From assembly GCA_947462495.1 (NCBI GenBank), contig CANHOY010000018.1, forward strand, positions 1 to 15,309: 15,309 nucleotides of DNA, in the 5' to 3' direction. This DNA comes from Bacteroidota bacterium (GTDB lineage: Bacteria > Bacteroidota > Bacteroidia > Chitinophagales > Chitinophagaceae). The translations under genes were made by a program, and so were the position numbers. Positions within the stretch are counted from its first letter, which is position 1, and each line of letters starts with the position of its first letter. The notes beneath the pieces are model-generated. The model was not told the origin of the DNA. It did not search any database and saw only the letters and a list, made by a program, of their open reading frames with translations. Below, one piece after another: positions 1-7,219 of this stretch.

Positions 1-1134
1 ATTAAGTGGTTTGTCTCTTAAAAAATGCTCGAGTTTAGAAACGTCTTTATGAGAATAATATAAAATGCAATTCCCTTCTAATCCATCTCTGCCTGCACGA
101 CCTGTTTCTTGATAATAATTTTCAATCGATTTAGGAATGTTATAATGTATGACAAATCGAATATCTGGTTTGTCAATACCCATGCCAAAGGCAATCGTGG
201 CAACAATTACTTGAACATCCTCATTTAAAAACTGATCCTGTCTATCTGCCCTTAATTTTTGATCTAGTCCGGCATGATAGGCTACTGCTTTTATTTTATT
301 GGCTTTTAATAAGTCTGCCAATTCTTCTGTTGTTTTTCGATTGAGCGTATAAATAATACCACTTTTCCCTTTATGTTGTGAGATATACCTTACTATATGT
401 TTTACAGTAACTTCTTTTTTTACTTTAGGTTGTACTTCATAATATAAATTAGCTCTGTTAAAAGAAGAAATTAAAACTTCCGGATCACGCAAGGCTAAGT
501 TTTTTACAATATCACTTTGTACTTTAGGTGTCGCTGTGGCCGTTAATGCAATAATTGGAACGGATGGATTTATTTCTTCCATCATTTCTTTTAGCCTTCT
601 GTATTCTGGTCTAAAATCATGGCCCCATTCTGAAATACAATGCGCTTCATCCACCGCAAAAAATGAAACCTTTAAATCACTAAAAAAATCTAGGTTTTCC
701 TGCTTGGTTAAAGTTTCAGGGGCAACATATAATAATTTGGTTTTTCCGCTTAATAAGTCGGCCTTAACTTCTTTAATTTGTCCCTTATTTAAAGAAGAAT
801 TTAAAAAATGGGCGACTTCATCATTTTCACTATATCCTCTAACTAAGTCTACTTGATTTTTCATTAAGGCAATCAAAGGGGAAACGACGATGGCACAACC
901 AGGCAACATTAAAGCAGGCAATTGATAGCATAAACTTTTACCGCCTCCTGTAGGCATAATCACAAAAGTGTCTCTTCCACTTAAAAGGGATAGAATGGCT
1001 TTTTCCTGTGTTCCTTTAAATGCTTTAAAACCAAAATATTGTTCTAAAGCGCTCAAAATGGCCGCTAAACTAAAGGGGGATTCCTTTAAAGTGGTGGTTG
1101 AGGCCTTCTTTATGGTTTTTTTGGTGGTCGCCAT
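1..1134 (-). CDS. recQ: ATP-dependent DNA helicase RecQ (N-terminal part, truncated by window edge)
   Basis: This is a superfamily 2, 3'-5' DNA helicase of recombination and replication-fork repair. The minus strand reads open from an ATG at 1134 to base 1, giving 378 residues; the rest lies left of the window. All core helicase motifs are visible: Walker A MPTGGGKSLCYQLP at about residues 60-73, motif Ia SPLIALMKNQV at about 85-95, the DEAH box with HCISEWGHDFR at 162-175, ALTATATP at about 196-203, YHAGL at about 287-291, VATIAFGMGIDKPDIRFVIH at about 312-331 and QETGRAGRDG at 342-351. The zinc-binding, winged-helix and HRDC parts expected in a full RecQ would be in the missing portion. The short basic Thr/Lys-rich N-terminus is typical of such proteins. 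It is transcribed divergently from kdsD. No convincing promoter was seen for it. The family call is firm; which paralogue it is, if several exist, cannot be decided. Confidence 0.95.
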   Translation of the reverse strand, partial: MATTKKTIKKASTTTLKESPFSLAAILSALEQYFGFKAFKGTQEKAILSLLSGRDTFVIMPTGGGKSLCYQLPALMLPGCAIVVSPLIALMKNQVDLVRGYSENDEVAHFLNSSLNKGQIKEVKADLLSGKTKLLYVAPETLTKQENLDFFSDLKVSFFAVDEAHCISEWGHDFRPEYRRLKEMMEEINPSVPIIALTATATPKVQSDIVKNLALRDPEVLISSFNRANLYYEVQPKVKKEVTVKHIVRYISQHKGKSGIIYTLNRKTTEELADLLKANKIKAVAYHAGLDQKLRADRQDQFLNEDVQVIVATIAFGMGIDKPDIRFVIHYNIPKSIENYYQETGRAGRDGLEGNCILYYSHKDVSKLEHFLRDKPLN

Positions 1135-1277
1135 CTGTAATTATCTTAAAATCAGCTGTTTCGGTGTAAGTTGGTAATTAAGTTAACGAAAATAATTCAC
1201 TATTGTTTAAACTCGGTCAACTATTTTTAAATAAATAAAGCTTTTCGAAAAATAGAGCATCAATGTGGATGAAACAT

Positions 1278-1285
1278 TAACTTTG
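1278..1285 (+). promoter_or_regulatory. Putative -7 box (TAACTTTG) of kdsD
   Basis: This is an exact match to the Bacteroidota -7 consensus TAnnTTTG, 18 bases before the ATG at 1304. No good -33 TTTG was seen at the usual spacing. If used, transcription would begin only about 10-14 bases before that ATG, downstream of the alternative GTG start at 1265. Confidence 0.5.
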
Positions 1286-1303
1286 CTCCTTCTTATATCG
1301 CCT

Positions 1304-2266
1304 ATGGACCAAAGAATCATTTCTATTGCAAAAAGGACGCTTGAAATTGAAGCTGCCGCTTTAAATGGATTACAATCTCATATTGATACTGCATTTGTGG
1401 AAGTAGTCAAAGCGGTTTATGCAACAAAGGGCAGACTGGTTATAAGTGGAATTGGCAAAAGTGCCATCATTGCTCAAAAAATAGTAGCCACTTTAAACTC
1501 CACCGGAACTGCCGCCTTATACTTACATGCAGCCGATGCCATCCATGGCGATTCGGGCATCATTCATCCAAATGATATTGTTTTAATAATTAGCAAAAGT
1601 GGCGAAAGTCCTGAAATCAAAAATTTAGTACAACTTATTCAACAGTTTGGAAATACATTAGTAGCCATGGTGGGTAATATGGAAAGTTATTTAGCTAAAG
1701 AAGCAAAATGGATTTTGAATACCACAGTAGTCAAAGAAGCTTGTATACATAATTTAGCACCTACCGCCTCTACCACTGCTCAAATGGTCATGGGTGATTT
1801 ATTAGCGATGTGCTTAATGGAAATGAAAGAGTTTAAAGCAATTGACTTTGCAAAATTTCATCCAGGTGGAAATTTAGGAAAAAGATTAACACTGACTACT
1901 GGACAAATGGCGCAAGTTAATCCGAAACCAGCTGTATTTAATACCACCTCTTTAAAAGAAGTGATTCTAACTATTTCAAAAAGTAGATTAGGCGCGGCCG
2001 TTGTATTGGATGAAAAAGAAAATGTATTGGGCATCATTACCGACGGAGATATTCGTCGTATGTTAGAAAAATATTCAAGTTTACAAGATTTAACAGCTGC
2101 CCAAATTGCACATGCCGCCCCCGTTACCATTAGTCCAAATGCATTGGCAGTAGAAGCTTTAGCATTAATGGAGCATCACGATATCAGTCAATTAATTGTA
2201 GCATCCAATAATAAATATGTAGGCATGATACATATCCACGATTTAATGAAAGAAGGAATTTTATAA
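1304..2266 (+). CDS. kdsD: Arabinose-5-phosphate isomerase (SIS domain plus two CBS domains)
   Basis: The KdsD/KpsF/GutQ family interconverts D-ribulose 5-phosphate and D-arabinose 5-phosphate, the first committed step toward Kdo of lipopolysaccharide. From ATG 1304 the product is 320 residues, the usual family length. The SIS domain spans roughly residues 35-180, with GIGKSA (49-54), HGD (81-83), SKSGES (97-102) and LAPTASTTA (151-159), followed by the family's FHPGGNLGKRL segment (185-195). Two CBS motifs follow, including GIITDGDIRRML (243-254) and the C-terminal GMIHIHDLMKEG. The frame stays open upstream to a GTG at 1265, but those 13 residues are not family-like and a promoter box lies inside that stretch, so ATG 1304 is preferred. 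manC begins 13 bases after the stop, suggesting one transcript. A GutQ or capsule-specific KpsF role cannot be excluded by sequence alone. Confidence 0.92.
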   Translation: MDQRIISIAKRTLEIEAAALNGLQSHIDTAFVEVVKAVYATKGRLVISGIGKSAIIAQKIVATLNSTGTAALYLHAADAIHGDSGIIHPNDIVLIISKSGESPEIKNLVQLIQQFGNTLVAMVGNMESYLAKEAKWILNTTVVKEACIHNLAPTASTTAQMVMGDLLAMCLMEMKEFKAIDFAKFHPGGNLGKRLTLTTGQMAQVNPKPAVFNTTSLKEVILTISKSRLGAAVVLDEKENVLGIITDGDIRRMLEKYSSLQDLTAAQIAHAAPVTISPNALAVEALALMEHHDISQLIVASNNKYVGMIHIHDLMKEGIL

Positions 2267-2279
2267 ATTATTAGCACTT

Positions 2280-3365
2280 ATGCAAAATAAACATCATTAT
2301 GTGGCCATCATGGCCGGCGGAATTGGAAGTAGATTTTGGCCAATGAGTAGGACGGCCTATCCTAAACAATTTTTAGATGTTTTAAATACCGGAAAAACTT
2401 TAATTCAATGGACTTACGAAAGGTATCTTCCTTTTATACCTGCCGAAAATATTTTCATTGTTACTTCTTCCGAGTATGTCGATATTGTAAAAAAGCAATT
2501 GCCTCAATTACCTGAACAAAATATATTAGCAGAACCTAGTAAAAAAAATACAGCGCCCTGTATTGCTTACATTTCTTTTAAATTAGCACAAATAGATCCT
2601 AAAGCCACTTTTATAGTAGCCCCAAGCGATCACCTTATATTAGAACAAGAAAATTTTCAAAAAATTGTTGAAAAAGCACTTGACTTTGTATCTAATATCA
2701 ATGCTTTAGCCACATTAGGCATTAAACCAACTAATCCTAATACAGGATATGGATATATTCAATATGAAGGCTTAGAAGTGAGTAATGGAGTGTATAAAGT
2801 GAAAACATTCACAGAAAAACCAACACAGGAAATTGCAGAATCTTTTTTAGCCAGTGGTGATTTTTTATGGAACGCTGGCATTTTTGCATGGAAAGCCAGC
2901 GTTATTTTAAAAGCATTTGAAAAGTACCAGCCAGAAATGTTTGAATTGTTTGATCAAGAAAAAGCAAATTTTAATACAGAAAATGAAAAGCAAGCCATAG
3001 AAAAAATATATCCTCAGTGTACTAATATTTCTATAGACATTGCTATTATGGAAAAAGCAGACAATGTGTATGTATTACCTTCTGCTTTTGGTTGGAGTGA
3101 TTTAGGTACCTGGAATAGCGCCTATGAAAATATGGAAAAAGATTATTTTGGAAATGCAGTTGCCTCTAACAATGTAATAGTAATTGATGCTACCAAGTGT
3201 ATGATCAATGCCCCTAAAGATAAATTGGTGGTAGTTCAAGGAATAGATGACTTTATTATTGTCGATACAAAAGATGTATTACTAATTTGTAGCAAAGAAA
3301 AAGAACAATCCATAAAAGAATATGTGGCTGAAGTAAAAAGACACAAGGGGGACAAATACATTTAG
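2280..3365 (+). CDS. manC: Mannose-1-phosphate guanylyltransferase
   Basis: This enzyme makes GDP-mannose from mannose 1-phosphate and GTP, the donor for mannose and, after conversion, fucose in surface glycans. At 361 residues it is the short, nucleotidyltransferase-only form, without the C-terminal isomerase (cupin) half of bifunctional ManC/AlgA. Visible motifs are the pyrophosphorylase signature GGIGSRFWPMSRTAYPKQF (13-31), AEPSKKNTAP (84-93), APSDH (114-118), GIKPTNPNTGYGYI (147-160), the FTEKP active-site motif (177-181), WNAGIF (197-202) and GWSDLGTW (271-278). It follows kdsD by 13 bases on the same strand, so the two are probably cotranscribed. The pairing fits supply of precursors for lipopolysaccharide or another exported polysaccharide. 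Substrate preference (mannose versus another hexose 1-phosphate) is inferred from family motifs. The symbol follows common usage for GDP-mannose pyrophosphorylases. Confidence 0.92.
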   Translation: MQNKHHYVAIMAGGIGSRFWPMSRTAYPKQFLDVLNTGKTLIQWTYERYLPFIPAENIFIVTSSEYVDIVKKQLPQLPEQNILAEPSKKNTAPCIAYISFKLAQIDPKATFIVAPSDHLILEQENFQKIVEKALDFVSNINALATLGIKPTNPNTGYGYIQYEGLEVSNGVYKVKTFTEKPTQEIAESFLASGDFLWNAGIFAWKASVILKAFEKYQPEMFELFDQEKANFNTENEKQAIEKIYPQCTNISIDIAIMEKADNVYVLPSAFGWSDLGTWNSAYENMEKDYFGNAVASNNVIVIDATKCMINAPKDKLVVVQGIDDFIIVDTKDVLLICSKEKEQSIKEYVAEVKRHKGDKYI

Positions 3366-3427
3366 ATTCGCTATAAATACTTACCTTAGTTTATCCAACA
3401 ATTACTAAACAATAACCACCTTTATAA

Positions 3428-4492
3428 ATGGCTACAATAATTACTGGAACCGGAAGTTATATTCCTGGAGTTGTAATTTCAAATAGCTCTTTTAAGGAGC
3501 ATAGTTTTTACGGAGAAGATGGCGTAAAAATTACTACTCCCAACGAAGAAATATTTGAAAAATTTAAAGACATTACTGGTATCTATGAAAGAAGGTATGC
3601 AGAAAAAAATGTAAACACTTCCGACCTAGCCACCAAAGCGGCCGAATTGGCCATTCAAGATGCAGGCATTGATCCTGAAACCATTGATCAAATTATTGTA
3701 GCACATAATTTTGGCAACGTACTGTCAGGTACAACACAATCTGATACTATTCCTGCCATTGCTTCTAGAGTAAAAAATTTATTAGGTATTCGTAACCCAA
3801 GCTGTGTGGCATATGATATTTTATTTGGTTGTCCTGGTTGGATACAAGGCGTGATACAGGCAGATTCCTTTATCAAATCAGGTTTGGCTAAAAGATGTTT
3901 GGTCATTGGTGCTGAAACACTAAGTCGTGTTATAGACCCACATGACAGAGACAGTATGATTTTTAGTGATGGTGCAGGAGCTTGTATTGTTGAAAATTCA
4001 ACAGATGCACAAAGTGGTATATTAGCAAGTAGTGTTCAAAGCCACTGTATGGACGAAACGTATTTTTTATATTTGGGCAAATCCTATCACCCTGAAGGAG
4101 AAGAGGCAACCAGGTATATCAAAATGAAAGGACGTAAGGTGTACGAGTATGCCATTAAAAATGTGCCTATTGCAATGAAGGAGTGTATTGAAAAGGCAGG
4201 TATTGATATTCATGATGTAAAAAAATTCTTTTTGCATCAAGCTAATGAAAAAATGGATGAGGGTTTTATAAAAGCCCTGTTTAAATTATACGGCATCAAA
4301 GACATTCCAGAAAATGTAATGCCCATGAGCATTCATGATTTAGGCAATAGCTCGGTGGCAACCATCCCTACTTTGTATGACATGGTCAAACACGGAAAAT
4401 ACAAAGAGCATCAATTAAATAAAGGTGATGTGGTCATATTCGCATCCGTTGGAGCAGGTATGAATATCAATGCTATATGCTATAGAGTCTAA
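3428..4492 (+). CDS. FabH-like 3-oxoacyl-ACP synthase III family protein
   Basis: This is a thiolase-fold ketoacyl synthase III, 354 residues. The catalytic triad of decarboxylating KAS III enzymes can be read directly: Cys135 in FGCPGW, His270 in FLHQAN and Asn307 in LGNSSV. The GAETLSRV (161-168), FSDGAGA (179-185) and C-terminal FASVGAGMN segments are also family-typical. Condensation of an acyl-CoA or acyl-ACP with malonyl-ACP is therefore likely. Two parts differ from housekeeping FabH: an N-terminal insertion around residues 22-50 before the DITGIYERRYA segment, and GC-PGW at the active Cys where FabH usually has ACAGF. These suggest a specialised paralogue for an unusual starter unit or branched product rather than the main fatty-acid initiator. 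It lies 62 bases after manC on the same strand. A link to lipid A or polar-lipid synthesis is contextual inference only. Confidence 0.85.
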   Translation: MATIITGTGSYIPGVVISNSSFKEHSFYGEDGVKITTPNEEIFEKFKDITGIYERRYAEKNVNTSDLATKAAELAIQDAGIDPETIDQIIVAHNFGNVLSGTTQSDTIPAIASRVKNLLGIRNPSCVAYDILFGCPGWIQGVIQADSFIKSGLAKRCLVIGAETLSRVIDPHDRDSMIFSDGAGACIVENSTDAQSGILASSVQSHCMDETYFLYLGKSYHPEGEEATRYIKMKGRKVYEYAIKNVPIAMKECIEKAGIDIHDVKKFFLHQANEKMDEGFIKALFKLYGIKDIPENVMPMSIHDLGNSSVATIPTLYDMVKHGKYKEHQLNKGDVVIFASVGAGMNINAICYRV

Positions 4493-4570
4493 GTAGATAC
4501 TTAGTATTCAACATATATTTTTTAAAAGGAATTAAAATGTATCTCCCAATGTACTCGGGGAAGCCATTTA

Positions 4571-6418
4571 TTAATAGCCTCTTACATTTTTCCCTTCAAT
4601 ATAATTTTTAAAGGCTTTATTACAAACTTTATTGCCACCTGGAGTTGGATAATTACCTGTAAAATACCAATCCCCAGTATTGGTAGGGCAACACTCATGT
4701 AAGTCTTCGATTGTTTGATAAATCACTTCCACAGGAATTTTAATATTTTCCGGTGTAATTAATTGTGCAATTTTATCTGAAATATCTTCCGGCGTAAAGG
4801 GCTTATACAATTGACGAACTACATTTTCTGTATGTAATTCATTGGCCGCTTCTAATGCTATAATTTTTTGATACACCTCATCAATAACATTATTCATCCC
4901 CTTGTCATTCAATAACGCAATCACAGCTCTAAAGGCAATGAAATCGTTCATCTTACTCATATCAATACCATAACAATCAGGATATCTTATTTGAGGTGCA
5001 GAAGAAACTACTATAATTTTCTTAGGTCCTAAACGAGACAACATTCTTATAATACTCTCTTTCAAGGTAGTACCTCTTACAATGCTGTCATCAATAATTA
5101 CTAAAGTATCTTCATCTTTGCGAACAGTACCATAAGTAATGTCATAAACGTGCTGCACCATTTCGTTTCTATTGGTATCCTCTGTAATAAAAGTGCGCAA
5201 CTTCACATCTTTAATAGCAATTTTCTCCTGTCTAATTTTACGATTAATCATCGCTTCTAATTTTTCAGGATCCACGTCTTTCCCCCAACTTAAGATTCTT
5301 TCTACTTTAATCTTATTCAGGTATTCTTCCATGCCTTTGAGCAAACCATAAAAAGCTACTTCGGCCGTATTTGGGATATAAGAAAAAATAGTATTTTTTA
5401 AATCGTTATCAATTCTTTCTAAAACTATTTTACTTAAATGATTGCCTAAGGCTATACGTTCTCTATAAATTTTCTCATCACTTCCTCTTGAAAAATAGAT
5501 TCTTTCAAAAGAGCATGCTCTTCTTTCTTTAGGTTCAATAATTTGTTCAATACTATATTTACCTTCATCATCCACTAGCAAAGCCTGTCCTGGCATTAGT
5601 TCTAGCACTTCATTTTCCGCCACATTAAAAGTGGTTCTAATGGCTGCTCTTTCACTTGCAGCAACAATCACCTCGTCATCAATATAATAATAGGCAGGTC
5701 TTATACCATTGGCATCTCTTAAAATAAAGCTATGGCCATTCCCTACCAAACCACCCACCGTAAAGCCTCCATCAAATAAAGGGACTGCTTTTTTAAGCAC
5801 ATCTGCAATATTAGGTTTATTGGGATTAATCGTTTCTTCCAAAGTCAAGAAATGATGAATCACTTCCATCATGGCTGCTAAATCACTTTCTTTTTCAAAA
5901 GGACCCGGATCTAATTTGATATGTGCAAAAAGCTCATCCGTATTAACTAAATTAAAATTACCGGCTAGGGCTAAATTTTTTCCAGGTACTAAATTTCTTT
6001 TGATAAAAGGATGACAAAATTCAACATTGTTTTTCCCTTGGGTGCCATAACGCAAATGCCCTAATAAAATCTCACCCATAAAAGGCAAATGACCTTTCAT
6101 TAAACCAGGATGTTTGGAAATATCAGGTTGAAATTTCTCAAGCTCTTGAATCTCTAAACCAATTTTATAAAATAAATCGGCAATGGGTTGTTGAGCATTA
6201 CTGCGCAATCGGTATAAAAAAGGATTACCGGGTTCAATGTTTAACTTAAGCGTAGCCAAACCAGCGCCATCTTGTCCACGGTTGTGTTGTTTTTCCATCA
6301 ACAGATAGAGCTTATTTAATCCGTAGGTAACCGACCCTCTTTTTTGAAGATAATAAGAAAGTGGTTTTCTAAGTCGAATGAAGGCTAGCCCACACTCGTG
6401 TTTGATTTCGTCGCTCAT
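4571..6418 (-). CDS. purF: Amidophosphoribosyltransferase (long Bacteroidota-type PurF)
   Basis: PurF catalyses the first step of purine synthesis, moving glutamine amide nitrogen to PRPP to form 5-phosphoribosylamine. The N-terminus reads MSDEIKHECGLAF, so Cys9 would become the N-terminal nucleophile after removal of a short propeptide, as in class II glutamine amidotransferases. Glutaminase motifs follow: QHNRGQDGAG (44-53), HLRYGTQGKN (121-130), LAGNFNL (151-157) and RDANGIRP (234-241). The phosphoribosyltransferase half has YFSRGSDE (308-315) and an intact PRPP loop, IIDDSIVRGTT (441-451). At 615 residues it is over 100 longer than classical PurF. Much of the excess lies at about 365-405, between the PRTase core and RTFI. 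The usual CxxCFTGxYPT Fe-S motif reads GDWYFTGNYPT (582-591), so both cysteines are absent there. The PurF fold is clear. Whether this is the housekeeping enzyme or a paralogue is uncertain. It has its own putative promoter box upstream. Confidence 0.83.
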   Translation of the reverse strand: MSDEIKHECGLAFIRLRKPLSYYLQKRGSVTYGLNKLYLLMEKQHNRGQDGAGLATLKLNIEPGNPFLYRLRSNAQQPIADLFYKIGLEIQELEKFQPDISKHPGLMKGHLPFMGEILLGHLRYGTQGKNNVEFCHPFIKRNLVPGKNLALAGNFNLVNTDELFAHIKLDPGPFEKESDLAAMMEVIHHFLTLEETINPNKPNIADVLKKAVPLFDGGFTVGGLVGNGHSFILRDANGIRPAYYYIDDEVIVAASERAAIRTTFNVAENEVLELMPGQALLVDDEGKYSIEQIIEPKERRACSFERIYFSRGSDEKIYRERIALGNHLSKIVLERIDNDLKNTIFSYIPNTAEVAFYGLLKGMEEYLNKIKVERILSWGKDVDPEKLEAMINRKIRQEKIAIKDVKLRTFITEDTNRNEMVQHVYDITYGTVRKDEDTLVIIDDSIVRGTTLKESIIRMLSRLGPKKIIVVSSAPQIRYPDCYGIDMSKMNDFIAFRAVIALLNDKGMNNVIDEVYQKIIALEAANELHTENVVRQLYKPFTPEDISDKIAQLITPENIKIPVEVIYQTIEDLHECCPTNTGDWYFTGNYPTPGGNKVCNKAFKNYIEGKNVRGY

Positions 6419-6437
6419 GATGGAGTTTAAGGAGCTA

Positions 6438-6445
6438 CAAATTTA
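6438..6445 (-). promoter_or_regulatory. Putative -7 box (TAAATTTG) of the purF-like gene
   Basis: Read on the minus strand this is an exact TAnnTTTG match, 19 bases before the purF-like ATG at 6418, in the 73-base gap after the pirin gene. No clear -33 TTTG was seen at 19-21 bases. It suggests that the purF-like gene can be transcribed independently of the upstream SurA-like and pirin genes. Confidence 0.4.
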
Positions 6446-6491
6446 CAATAGTTCGGTATTGTTTAGTCTGAAGTAGTAAAAAACTTTTCAA

Positions 6492-7211
6492 CTAAGCGCC
6501 AGCAATAAAATAAGGAATCTCTATCAATAAAAGGTCAGCGCCAGCAGCGGCCTCAATAGAGACCGAATCTACCCCACTTATTCCAACTGCGTCCCTACGA
6601 CCAAGAAGCTGGCCCCCAATAGTACAATTGCCCTCAATACACATAGCGTATAATCCTTGACCTTTCTGATGAAAGGCGTATTCAGAAGTAAAAGGCTTGA
6701 TAAAATGACCTAAAGACAACCAAGCATCTTGATTAATGAATAAAGTATTGGGGTCATTGGGCGAAACAACAGTCAATAACTGATCTTCTCTATCCTTAGG
6801 AAGGAATGATTTTTGATCATACCTAGGGGTAATATTACGCTCCTTAGGGAAAATCCATATTTGGAATAATTCCACTCTTTTGTCCTTATTTGGATTTACC
6901 TCACTATGTTGGATGCCACTTCCTGCACTCATAATTTGAACATCATGTTCTTTGATAATACAATCACGTCCAGTGCTGTCTCGGTGGTGTAAGTCGCCAA
7001 ATAATGGAATGGTAATAATTTCCATATTGTCGTGAGGATGTGTCCCAAAACCCATGCCTTCATCAATTTTGTCATCATTCAACACTCGAAGTGCTCCATA
7101 ATGTATTTTCTTGGGATCATGGTATTGACCAAAACTAAAACTATGGTAGGTATCTAACCAATCGAATTGAACATGGCCTCTTTCCTTATTGGGAAATGAT
7201 GTGATTTGCAT
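6492..7211 (-). CDS. Pirin family protein (YhhW-like bicupin)
   Basis: Pirins are two-cupin iron proteins; bacterial members such as E. coli YhhW have quercetin 2,3-dioxygenase activity in vitro, and others act as regulators. The 239-residue length is typical. The N-terminal cupin carries the expected metal ligands His58 and His60 (GTHPHDNMEI), His102 and Glu104 (QHSEVN), matching the His-x-His / His-x-Glu pattern of YhhW. Other family marks are HSFSFGQYHDP (23-33) near the N-terminus, the LRVLNDD segment and HRDSTG (76-81). The C-terminal cupin (about 150-239) lacks such ligands, as usual. The start lies 8 bases downstream of the SurA-like stop on the same strand, so the two are probably cotranscribed. 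No physiological substrate can be read from sequence. The metal site looks intact, so enzymatic activity is plausible. Confidence 0.9.
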   Translation of the reverse strand: MQITSFPNKERGHVQFDWLDTYHSFSFGQYHDPKKIHYGALRVLNDDKIDEGMGFGTHPHDNMEIITIPLFGDLHHRDSTGRDCIIKEHDVQIMSAGSGIQHSEVNPNKDKRVELFQIWIFPKERNITPRYDQKSFLPKDREDQLLTVVSPNDPNTLFINQDAWLSLGHFIKPFTSEYAFHQKGQGLYAMCIEGNCTIGGQLLGRRDAVGISGVDSVSIEAAAGADLLLIEIPYFIAGA

Positions 7212-7219
7212 AAAAAATA

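Noticed and set aside
536..1177. Plus-strand open frames opposite recQ
   Set aside because: The minus-strand frame encodes every RecQ helicase motif without interruption across this stretch; the plus-strand frames are shadows.
1135..1277. AT-rich recQ-kdsD divergent gap, searched for regulatory sites and small genes
   Set aside because: No complete promoter for recQ, no strong hairpin and no plausible small reading frame was seen; only the box at 1278-1285 stood out.
4489..4504. Seven-base inverted repeat (CTAAGTA/TACTTAG) overlapping the KAS III stop codon, with a T-run about 14 bases further on
   Set aside because: The stem is AT-rich with almost no loop and the T-run is not adjacent; likely chance in AT-rich convergent DNA.
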